The translations under genes were made by a program, and so were the position numbers. The notes beneath the pieces are model-generated. The model was not told where the DNA came from, made no database searches, and saw only the letters and a list, made by a program, of their open reading frames with translations. Source: Fibrobacter sp. UBA4373 (lineage in GTDB: Bacteria; Fibrobacterota; Fibrobacteria; Fibrobacterales; Fibrobacteraceae). From it: 43,911 bases of DNA. Numbering within the stretch: the first letter of the stretch is position 1; every line of letters begins with the position of its first letter. This document shows positions 33,995 to 40,912 of the stretch, piece by piece. The stretch is taken from assembly GCA_002390045.1 (NCBI GenBank), contig DGSB01000096.1:2659-46569 (forward strand), in the 5' to 3' direction.

Positions 33995-34814
33995 CTTTAA
34001 GCATCTCCTGCAATTCCCAGTCCGGTTCCTTCTGCATAATGAAAACTTCTTCGAGACGGGTAAATTTTTGGAACGGATCCAATTCCAGTTCCGTCACCAC
34101 ATCCAAGTCGCCCTTGTGCATGGAACGTACAACGCCAACGCCGATACCCTTCGGATAAATTCCACCAAGTCCCGACGTTACCAGCGTATCGCCTTCACGC
34201 ACTCCCATGTAAGAAGGAACGGAAGCATTTAAATAATTCGCCGAGCCGCCTTCCAAGAAGCCCACAACCCGAGTCCTTTGAACCATCACCGAAACATGCA
34301 GGGATGGATCCGGCAAAAGCTGGACCTTGGCATGCGTCTTCGAAACCGTTGCAATGCGACCGACAAGACCATGCGTCGTAAAAACAGGCATATTCGTTTG
34401 AATCCCGTGGTCCGTTCCACGGTTCACCACGAACGTCGTCAAAAAACGTCCAGGGTTTCTACCGATAACGCGCGCCGTCACAATCGAATAATCCCACACG
34501 TTGTTAAAATGCACGAGTTCACGCAAACGGCGCATTTCTTCCAAGCCTTCGCGCAAATTATCGCGTTCCATTTTCAAACGCGCATTTTCCTTTTTCAGGC
34601 TGTCATTTTCATAAGCGACCGAATGGATACGGTTCACCGACGAAACGACCAGCTGTGCCGGATAATAGACAGAGGAAAGCGCTCCAGCTACCACGGTCTC
34701 CTTTCCATCTTTTCCAAGATGACGGATTCCGAAGCCGAGCAAAAGCAGAATCAAAAAGAGGACAAGCCCGTGCCCTTTAGAAAGGACGTTTCCAAGAAAC
34801 CGGAACAGTTGCAT
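33978..34814 (-). CDS. mreC: Rod-shape determining protein MreC
   Basis: 278 residues. One membrane helix (about 15-30), a coiled coil (about 65-95, NDSLKKENARLKMERDNLRE) and the periplasmic beta domain with VIGRNPGRFLTTFVVNRGTDHGI, TTHGLVGRI and TSGLGGIYPKGIGVG, all typical. It connects MreB filaments to PBP2 and RodA. It begins 22 nt after mreB. Confidence 0.96.
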   Translation of the reverse strand: MQLFRFLGNVLSKGHGLVLFLILLLLGFGIRHLGKDGKETVVAGALSSVYYPAQLVVSSVNRIHSVAYENDSLKKENARLKMERDNLREGLEEMRRLRELVHFNNVWDYSIVTARVIGRNPGRFLTTFVVNRGTDHGIQTNMPVFTTHGLVGRIATVSKTHAKVQLLPDPSLHVSVMVQRTRVVGFLEGGSANYLNASVPSYMGVREGDTLVTSGLGGIYPKGIGVGVVRSMHKGDLDVVTELELDPFQKFTRLEEVFIMQKEPDWELQEMLKDAEVH

Positions 34815-34835
34815 GCTCTTACGGGACTGTCGAAA

Positions 34836-35858
34836 TTAGATCGTGGACGAAATCAGGACCGGACGATACTTGTCCAAGTCTTCGAGAATGCGGGCGGCAC
34901 CCTTGCACACGCAAAGCAGCGGGTCATCGATTACATTCACCGAAAGACCGGTTTCCTTGCGAATACGAGCGTCCAAACCACGGAGTTTGGATCCACCGCC
35001 CGACATAATGATACCGCGGTCCAAAATGTCCGCAGAAAGTTCCGGAGGCGTCAAAGCGAGAGCCTGCTTCACAGCGTCGACAATTGCGGTCACCGGTTCG
35101 TTCAAGGCTTCTCGAATTTCCTGGCTCGTAATCGTCATCGTGCGCGGAAGGCCAGCCATCACGTCGCCACCCTTCACTTCCATCGTCAGTTCTTCTTCGA
35201 GCGGGAACGCAGAGCCGATAGCCCATTTAATCTGTTCCGCAGTGCTTTCACCGACGATCAAATTGTAAGTCTTGCGCAGGTAGTTGACGATCGCTTCGTC
35301 CATTTCATCACCGCCCACACGCACAGAAGCGTTGCAGACAATACCGTTCAAAGCGATGACAGCGATATCCGACGTACCGCCACCGATATCGACAATCATA
35401 TTACCGGCAGGGCCTTCAACCGGGATTCCCATACCGACAGCGGCAGCCATCGGTTCGTGTACCAAGTGAACTTCCTTCGCACCAGCCATACGAGCCGCAT
35501 CCGTCACAGCGCGCTTTTCGACTTCGGTAATGCCCGAAGGAACGCCAATCACAACGCGCGGTTTCACAAGGAACAGCGGATATTTCTGAACGCGCTTGAT
35601 GAACGTCGAAAGCAAAATTTCTACCAGCTGGAAGTCCGCGATCACACCGTCCTTCATCGGGCGAATGGCCACGTTCGCACCCGGCGTACGGCCGAGCATC
35701 TTCTTCGCTTCGCTTCCGATCGCAGTGACTCGATCGTTTTTACGGTCCATGGCGACGACCGTAGGTTCATTGATGACAATTCCCTGCCCCGCAACGTGAA
35801 CAAGGGTATTGGCAGTTCCCAAATCAATGCCGATATCGCAAGAAAAAAGTCCGAACAA
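34836..35858 (-). CDS. mreB: Actin-like rod-shape protein MreB
   Basis: 340 residues. DIGIDLGTANTLV is phosphate loop 1, MIVDIGGGTSDIAVIAL loop 2, and IIMSGGGSKLRGL the adenosine motif. It forms membrane-bound filaments that guide cell-wall synthesis. The start is a TTG preceded by AAGGAA; no ATG fits the conserved N-terminus. The use of TTG may keep the level of this operon's first protein low. It heads the mre-mrd operon. Confidence 0.97.
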   Translation of the reverse strand: MFGLFSCDIGIDLGTANTLVHVAGQGIVINEPTVVAMDRKNDRVTAIGSEAKKMLGRTPGANVAIRPMKDGVIADFQLVEILLSTFIKRVQKYPLFLVKPRVVIGVPSGITEVEKRAVTDAARMAGAKEVHLVHEPMAAAVGMGIPVEGPAGNMIVDIGGGTSDIAVIALNGIVCNASVRVGGDEMDEAIVNYLRKTYNLIVGESTAEQIKWAIGSAFPLEEELTMEVKGGDVMAGLPRTMTITSQEIREALNEPVTAIVDAVKQALALTPPELSADILDRGIIMSGGGSKLRGLDARIRKETGLSVNVIDDPLLCVCKGAARILEDLDKYRPVLISSTI

Positions 35859-35890
35859 AGTATGATTTCCTTCTTAATTTTTTGCTATCA

Positions 35891-35896
35891 AATATA
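35891..35896 (-). promoter_or_regulatory. Candidate -10 of the mreB operon
   Basis: Minus-strand TATATT 32 nt before the TTG start, leaving room for a leader with the AAGGAA ribosome site. No clear -35. Confidence 0.35.
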
Positions 35897-35917
35897 ACAT
35901 AAAAACTGACAGGATAC

Positions 35918-36286
35918 TTAATTTTTATCCACGTCATCCCCAAAATGCCAACGCTTCAAATAACGGTCCCACTGCAAGAAGTAGTTGTCATAGCGATATT
36001 TTCTCTCTTCGTACATTTTAATGTCACGATAAATGAAAAAATCCACATCGGCGTAGGCAGAATACATCTTGGAATGTTCCACGTCAAAAAAACGCAAGTC
36101 GCGAATTTTGAAATAGGGAGAATCCAACAAGGCACTTTTATCATGGCTCGCCTTCAGCGTTTGCGCCACCATAAACTTCAAGTCTTCTTGCAAATACGCC
36201 GAAAGTTTAGCCTCGATGTTTTCTTCGGGCTCAGAGCAGCCCCAAAACAACAGACACGGGAATAATATCAACAGCCACTTACGCAT
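35918..36286 (-). CDS. Small lipoprotein, unknown function
   Basis: 122 residues with a lipoprotein signal (lipobox LFWGC, Cys17). The mature part is charged and Tyr-rich (SAYADVDFFIYRDIKMYEERKYRYDNY) and ends FGDDVDKN. No family is recognised. No SD site: TATATT lies exactly 6 nt before the ATG, directly after the terminator of the upstream outer-membrane gene. Confidence 0.7.
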   Translation of the reverse strand: MRKWLLILFPCLLFWGCSEPEENIEAKLSAYLQEDLKFMVAQTLKASHDKSALLDSPYFKIRDLRFFDVEHSKMYSAYADVDFFIYRDIKMYEERKYRYDNYFLQWDRYLKRWHFGDDVDKN

Positions 36287-36292
36287 GTTTTA

Positions 36293-36298
36293 AATATA
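36293..36298 (-). promoter_or_regulatory. Leaderless -10 element of the small lipoprotein gene
   Basis: Minus-strand TATATT with a 6-nt spacer to the ATG at 36284-36286; no SD site. It abuts the T-run of a terminator. Confidence 0.55.
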
Positions 36299-36332
36299 AA
36301 AAAGCGCCGTTTCAAACGAACAGCGCTCTTTT
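36299..36332 (-). terminator. Terminator of the 429-residue outer-membrane protein gene
   Basis: AGCGC/GCGCT arms extended by GTT/AAC, followed by six T on the minus strand, 19 nt after the stop. Confidence 0.8.
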
Positions 36333-36350
36333 CAAAATCAGGAATTTTCC

Positions 36351-37640
36351 TTAGAAGGAATACGTGGCATCCAAGCGAGAGAACCAGCGACCTTCACCCT
36401 GGAACGGATTGCGGAACAGAAGATCTTCTGCAATCGTCACGTCGATCTTCAGCTTCTCTTCGATGTTAATGCCGAAGCCCCAGCCGACATGGTCATCCAT
36501 CGTGCCGTTGCCAATCGGATTCGTCGAGAAGAATGATCCGTCGTCAGAGCAAATACCGCTTTTGCCTGCATTATGGGAATCCACAGAGCATTCCGTATAG
36601 AGAATGGACTTCTGGCCACCCACGCGGATTACAAACCAATCGTACCAAATGTTACGTTCAATACCGAAGCTGATGACACCTCCGATATCCTTGCGCTTAT
36701 CCCAGTACGAATGGTCCTTGCTCTGGACATCATAAGTCGAAACGCCCGTGTCATAGTCAAAGCTCCAATCATGGGCCTTTTTCTTATTCCAGACAAAGTC
36801 TGCACCCATCCAGAAGAATCCGCGGTCCAAGCCGACGTTAATACCGAGGCCTGCCTGCGCGTGAGTTTCACGGATGCCAGGAGCCTTCAAGAAGTGAGCG
36901 TTCATCGCAGGGACAAGTTCCCCATCAATAGCGTCAAGCGTCACAAAAGCGCGGGAATTGACGAGGTAAGAGAAATCTCCGTCGTCAAAGAAGTTCTTGT
37001 GTTCCGGACCATACTGGATTCGCGCAATACCGCCAGAAAGTTCCCAGTCCATCGTGTTCGTCAACTGCAAGTTGAGACCTGCATCTGCACGAATCACCGA
37101 AGCATAAGAATCGTCATCGACCTGGTATTCGCCGCTTTCCGTTTCATAGCCACCGTCCTGATGTGCCACATAAATGTGCAAGCCAAGAGCATTGCCATCC
37201 GAAAGCGTTCCACCGAGGAAGCCGTCAAAATTCGTTACGGTCTTCGGCAAGCTGTGCTTGTTGCCGTTTTCATCCACATAATAATTCGGGAGGAATCTGA
37301 ACAGAAGTGCGTCTTCACGTCCAAAGAGACCGCCAATCGAAAGACGCGGATCCGGGGCTTCTTCACTACCAAGGCTCAGCGAGAAGATTCCGCCAAAGGT
37401 CGGGTGCTGAGGGTCTTTATTGGTACCCGTTTCCACATCGGTCAAATAAGGTCCAAAGCCACCGATCAAGTAGTTTGGATACAAGTTGATATTGGCCGGG
37501 TTATCGAAAATACTCACGTCGTCCATAATGTACGTCGTGTTTTTACCCATGGATTCTACACGGGCAAACGTTGCAAACGCAGATCCTACGCCCAAAACTC
37601 CAACAGTGAGTCCAAGCGCAGCGGCAGTTCTCAAGTTCAT
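36351..37640 (-). CDS. Predicted outer-membrane beta-barrel protein
   Basis: 429 residues with a signal peptide (MNLRTAAALGLTVGVLGVGSAFA). The early segment KNTTYIMDDVSIFDNPANINLYPNYLIGG resembles the N-terminus of several barrel proteins that read D-x-x-x-x-x-x-NPA. Repeated strands (LLFRFLPNYYVDEN, FFWMGADFVWNKKKAHDWSF) end in FSRLDATYSF, with the C-terminal Phe of outer-membrane proteins. No function is assigned. The ATG at 37638-37640 with AGGAG is preferred over a TTG one codon upstream. It is next to, but separated by a terminator from, the ExbB/ExbD/TonB operon. Confidence 0.65.
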   Translation of the reverse strand: MNLRTAAALGLTVGVLGVGSAFATFARVESMGKNTTYIMDDVSIFDNPANINLYPNYLIGGFGPYLTDVETGTNKDPQHPTFGGIFSLSLGSEEAPDPRLSIGGLFGREDALLFRFLPNYYVDENGNKHSLPKTVTNFDGFLGGTLSDGNALGLHIYVAHQDGGYETESGEYQVDDDSYASVIRADAGLNLQLTNTMDWELSGGIARIQYGPEHKNFFDDGDFSYLVNSRAFVTLDAIDGELVPAMNAHFLKAPGIRETHAQAGLGINVGLDRGFFWMGADFVWNKKKAHDWSFDYDTGVSTYDVQSKDHSYWDKRKDIGGVISFGIERNIWYDWFVIRVGGQKSILYTECSVDSHNAGKSGICSDDGSFFSTNPIGNGTMDDHVGWGFGINIEEKLKIDVTIAEDLLFRNPFQGEGRWFSRLDATYSF

Positions 37641-37702
37641 CAATCAACTCCTGTTTTTCGTAAAACTAATTTGTATTCCATCTTTTCGCAAGCGAAAAAT
37701 AA

Positions 37703-37741
37703 ACAAAAAGGGCTGGAAGCAATCACTTCCAGTCCTTTTGT
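37703..37741 (-). terminator. Terminator of the ExbB-ExbD-TonB operon
   Basis: GGACTGGAAG and CTTCCAGCCC arms, followed by five T on the minus strand, 18 nt after the TonB-like gene. Confidence 0.85.
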
Positions 37742-37758
37742 CATGCTTGAATGGCGAA

Positions 37759-38697
37759 TTATTCGGAGAAGGTGAACGGAATCGTCACCGTGGTGTTACC
37801 CGACTTGACCTTGCTGAAGGTCCAACGCTTCACAGCATTCTTCACAGCGTTATCGAATTCACTGTAACCAGTGGAGGAGGACACAATGGAGATCGTGATA
37901 ACGTCACCACCCGGAGCAATGGTGAAGCGGAGCGTCACCTTACCGGCAAATCCCGGCTGCTTCTTCAAGTACTTGTTGTAGATGTGACGAAGACCCGGCG
38001 TACGCTGACGGACAACCTTCATGATGTCTGCAGCAGAACGAGAGCCACCACCTGCACCCATGTCAATGTCACGGGCAGACGGAGTCTTGATCGTTCCCTT
38101 GGCGCGGGTAGCAATGCCACCGCCGCCACCGCCGAGAAGGCTGCCAAGGCCGTCACCGATACCACCGGAACCGCCTTCTGCGTAACCTTCGTTGAAGCCA
38201 CCGTCAGCCTTACCGCGACGACCACCGAGAACGGTCTTACCCGTCGTCTGGAGGCCCGCAACGTCCTTCAACACCTTGTTAATGTCCTTAGAGAACTTCT
38301 GGTCCTTCATCAGGTCATAAGCAGCGTAGTTGGACTTCGTCGTCTGAGCGGTGAGGAGCTTCAGCACGCCACGGGTCTGAGGAGCATTCGGCTGACCCTT
38401 TCCGCGCGGCTTACCGCCACCACCGGCCTTCTTACGAGGCTTCTTCGGTTCTTCTTTCTTCTTTTCTTCCTTCTTCTCTTCCTTCTTCTCTTCAATCTTC
38501 ATGGTCGTCGTCAGTTCTTCAGACGCGGTTTCTTCGAAGATCACATCGTCAACCACGGCTTCATACATGGACGCCCAAAGAGAGACAGAAAGAGCGACTA
38601 CAAGAGAGATCAAAGCGACACCCGCAAAGCGTTTGTCGGATTCCGGCATCAAGGAAGCAATAAACGGATCTACTGGTTGTTTTTTCGTTTTTGCCAT
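37759..38697 (-). CDS. TonB/AgmX-like energy transducer
   Basis: 312 residues. A short cytoplasmic start, one membrane helix (about 25-43, GVALISLVVALSVSLWASM), a Lys/Glu then Pro- and Gly-rich periplasmic stretch (EEKKEEKKEEKKKEEPKKP, GGGGK), glycine runs (LLGGGGGG) and a C-terminal TonB-type domain with VTLRFTIAPGGDVITISIVSSSTG and AVKRWTFSKVKSG. It should carry the proton-driven motion of the ExbB/ExbD complex to the outer membrane. The AgmX/GltJ group of Myxococcus gliding proteins is the closest pattern. The ATG at 38695-38697 with GGAGG is chosen over the longer frame. Confidence 0.85.
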   Translation of the reverse strand: MAKTKKQPVDPFIASLMPESDKRFAGVALISLVVALSVSLWASMYEAVVDDVIFEETASEELTTTMKIEEKKEEKKEEKKKEEPKKPRKKAGGGGKPRGKGQPNAPQTRGVLKLLTAQTTKSNYAAYDLMKDQKFSKDINKVLKDVAGLQTTGKTVLGGRRGKADGGFNEGYAEGGSGGIGDGLGSLLGGGGGGIATRAKGTIKTPSARDIDMGAGGGSRSAADIMKVVRQRTPGLRHIYNKYLKKQPGFAGKVTLRFTIAPGGDVITISIVSSSTGYSEFDNAVKNAVKRWTFSKVKSGNTTVTIPFTFSE

Positions 38698-38699
38698 GA

Positions 38700-39194
38700 T
38701 TATTCCTCCCCGCCGTTCTTCATGGTCACAGCGAAGGCAATATTCGTGTAGCCAGAGAAGCCGCACGTTGCCATCACCTTGTACATGACATCATAAGGGA
38801 TGTTCTTGTCGATCTGGATAATGATATTACCCGCTTCATCAGCCGGAAGACCAGCCTTCAAAGCGTGTTCACGTTCCGTTTCGCGACGGAGCTTCAAGAC
38901 CGAGTCGACCTTAGCGATCAACAGGTCTTCCTGAGCCATCACGTCCGGAGTCGCGATAATCTTCTGGTTATCGACCACCACGTGACCTGCGTCAACGACC
39001 ACAGAAAGCGAAACTTCCTTAGCCTGGACCTTCGAAGTGGAGACCGGAAGGACAAGGTTTTCCGCCTGAGTAATCAACTGACCTTCAGCATCGAGGTTCT
39101 TGATAAGGAACACCAGAATGATGGTCATCATGTCCATCATCGAGGTCAGGGAGAACGGGACGTCTTCTGAATATTTACGAGTCTTACGTGCCAT
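38700..39194 (-). CDS. ExbD/TolR-family protein
   Basis: 164 residues: short cytoplasmic start, one membrane helix (MMDMMTIILVFLIKNL) carrying the conserved aspartate (D21) that carries protons in ExbD and TolR, and a periplasmic ExbD domain with the final segment KNIPYDVMYKVMATCGFSGYTNIAFAV. It begins 2 nt before the previous gene ends (39197) and has GGAGG ahead; the next gene starts 3 nt downstream. Confidence 0.92.
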   Translation of the reverse strand: MARKTRKYSEDVPFSLTSMMDMMTIILVFLIKNLDAEGQLITQAENLVLPVSTSKVQAKEVSLSVVVDAGHVVVDNQKIIATPDVMAQEDLLIAKVDSVLKLRRETEREHALKAGLPADEAGNIIIQIDKNIPYDVMYKVMATCGFSGYTNIAFAVTMKNGGEE

Positions 39195-39196
39195 TA

Positions 39197-40084
39197 TTAG
39201 CCTCCCAACTTTGCAAGGTTAACCTTGACAAAACCTGCGGACTTCGCACGGTCCATCAGCTGGATGATCTTGTCGAACTGGACGTTATCGTTAGCAACGA
39301 TAATGATGTTGTCCACATCTTCAAGGTCAATGAAAGCCGTATGGATCTGGATGAGCTGCTTCGAGATTTCGTCATACGCAGAGAGCGGATAGACGATCAG
39401 CCTTGCAGCATCTTCCGGCTTCAGCTTACGAGCAGAGTTCTGTGCGAGAGTAGCAACGCCAACGCCAGCACCCGGTTTCTTGAGAGCAGACGGCGGATTT
39501 GCGCCACCATCGCCTTCACCCACGAGAGCGAGGAAGTTGTTGTTACCGTCGACAAGGACGCTATCCGGCTGACCTTCAGACTGGGACGTATAGACACCCC
39601 ACATCAGACGGCCGGCATCTTCTTCCGAAGTCTTTTCGATCATATCCAATTCGATCGTTTCGATATCGTAGATGTACTTTTCGGCGTCCATTTCAGAGCC
39701 GTCCTTGCACTTCGGTGCAGAACCGGCGCTAATTGCCTTTTTAACGTCATCAGCCGCATACTTAATGAGCTGGCCATCGGACTTGCAGCGGAACACCCAA
39801 AATTCCTTAAAGTAGACATTGGGCTGGAAACCGCCACGGGCACCAATAACGAGATACTCATCAGTAATGGCCAAGGACAGATTCAATGCTTGCTCATCTG
39901 GAGGTGGAGGAGTCTGGTCATCCATCTGCATCATCGAACGTTCCGGGAGGTTGACTTCAACGATTGCCAACTTCGAGAACGCGGTCATGGAGAGCAGCAT
40001 CGGAATCAGAATTGTGAACAAGCCCATCGCCGGAAGCAAATCCGGTTCTTCGACTTTTCCTGGTTTCTTGATTTCTTTTGCCAT
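39197..40084 (-). CDS. Large ExbD/TolR-like protein lacking the membrane Asp
   Basis: 295 residues, nearly twice the usual length. One membrane helix (about 15-35, LLPAMGLFTILIPMLLSM) carries Gly21 where the family has its proton-carrying Asp. The large periplasmic part has a central insertion of about 100 residues (NVYFKEFWVFRCKSDGQLI...DAGRLMWGVYTSQ) and a Gly/Ala linker before the ExbD-like end (NDNVQFDKIIQLMDRAKSAGFVKVNLA). It is probably a structural or regulatory partner of the canonical ExbD. GGAG precedes the ATG. Confidence 0.8.
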   Translation of the reverse strand: MAKEIKKPGKVEEPDLLPAMGLFTILIPMLLSMTAFSKLAIVEVNLPERSMMQMDDQTPPPPDEQALNLSLAITDEYLVIGARGGFQPNVYFKEFWVFRCKSDGQLIKYAADDVKKAISAGSAPKCKDGSEMDAEKYIYDIETIELDMIEKTSEEDAGRLMWGVYTSQSEGQPDSVLVDGNNNFLALVGEGDGGANPPSALKKPGAGVGVATLAQNSARKLKPEDAARLIVYPLSAYDEISKQLIQIHTAFIDLEDVDNIIIVANDNVQFDKIIQLMDRAKSAGFVKVNLAKLGG

Positions 40085-40125
40085 TTTATCTCCTATCTTA
40101 ATTTATTGTTTTCAACCAACAACAA

Positions 40126-40746
40126 TTACGACAGGGCGTTGATAATCTTGAGACCTTTTTCTTCCATTTCCTGAATGAGACGTTCACTGTTCATGTTGAG
40201 GATACCAACGATGACGAGCTGCGGAACTGCAGAAATAAGGCCGAGGAGGGTAGTACCCATAGCGATAGCAATACCATCAGAAAGAGCCTTCGGACGTTCA
40301 GCAGCCGGCTTGTTAGCAACAGCGTCGAACGTGAAGATCAGACCGTAAATCGTACCCATAAGTCCGAGCAAGGTGGAGATGGAAGCCATCACGGAAATAA
40401 TCGAGATGTAACGAGTGAGACGCGGAGCTTCGGTGAGGAAGACTGCATCGGAAGCGTTGACCATAGCTTCACGACCAGCGTCGCGGTTGCTAACGATAGC
40501 AGCAACGACCTTAGCGATCGGGAGCTTAGAAGAGTTAGCAAGACTCAAAGCCTGATCATACTGCTTAGCGCTGATGAGCTGGCCAAACTGGTTCAAGAAC
40601 TTACCGCGACCCTTAGCGCTCTTGAAGATGATGTAGACAATGCGTTCAATCGAGAAACCAATACCGATCGCGAAGACGGCAAGAATGATCCACATAAACT
40701 GCCAACCAGAGTTCGCCGGGTTGAACGATTCAAGCATTTTAGACAT
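40126..40746 (-). CDS. ExbB/TolQ/MotA-family proton-channel protein
   Basis: 206 residues with three membrane helices. ISTLLGLMGTIYGLIFTFDAV and LSDGIAIAMGTTLLGLISAVP are the two conserved helices of ExbB/TolQ. With ExbD it forms the proton-driven motor of the inner membrane. The ATG at 40744-40746 has AGGAG at good distance; the longer frame is rejected. It heads the ExbB-ExbD-ExbD-TonB operon, 115 nt after the TPR-gene terminator. Confidence 0.95.
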   Translation of the reverse strand: MSKMLESFNPANSGWQFMWIILAVFAIGIGFSIERIVYIIFKSAKGRGKFLNQFGQLISAKQYDQALSLANSSKLPIAKVVAAIVSNRDAGREAMVNASDAVFLTEAPRLTRYISIISVMASISTLLGLMGTIYGLIFTFDAVANKPAAERPKALSDGIAIAMGTTLLGLISAVPQLVIVGILNMNSERLIQEMEEKGLKIINALS

Positions 40747-40860
40747 TAGAATACTCCTTTTAGACGAGTGATTTGTGATTGTTTCCTGTAAAGGCATATT
40801 TATTTTATTTTTGGCCATTTGGGGCGCCTTTACGCTGTAAATTTTTCATTACCCCCAAAT

Positions 40861-40896
40861 AAAAAAGGAAAATCCCGCAAAAAGCGGGATTTTCCG
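40861..40896 (-). terminator. Terminator of the TPR gene
   Basis: GGAAAATCCCGC and its exact complement around a TTTTT loop, followed by six T on the minus strand, 17 nt after the TPR-gene stop. Confidence 0.92.
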
Positions 40897-40912
40897 TGTG
40901 TAAAAGATCAAT

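Noticed and set aside
34278..35897. Plus-strand reading frame of 539 codons
   Set aside because: Antisense to mreC and mreB; composition typical of a shadow frame.
37682..37700. Second small hairpin TTTTCGC/GCGAAAA after the TonB-operon terminator
   Set aside because: Only 7 bp with a 2-nt gap for a loop and no T-run; not needed given the strong terminator beside it.
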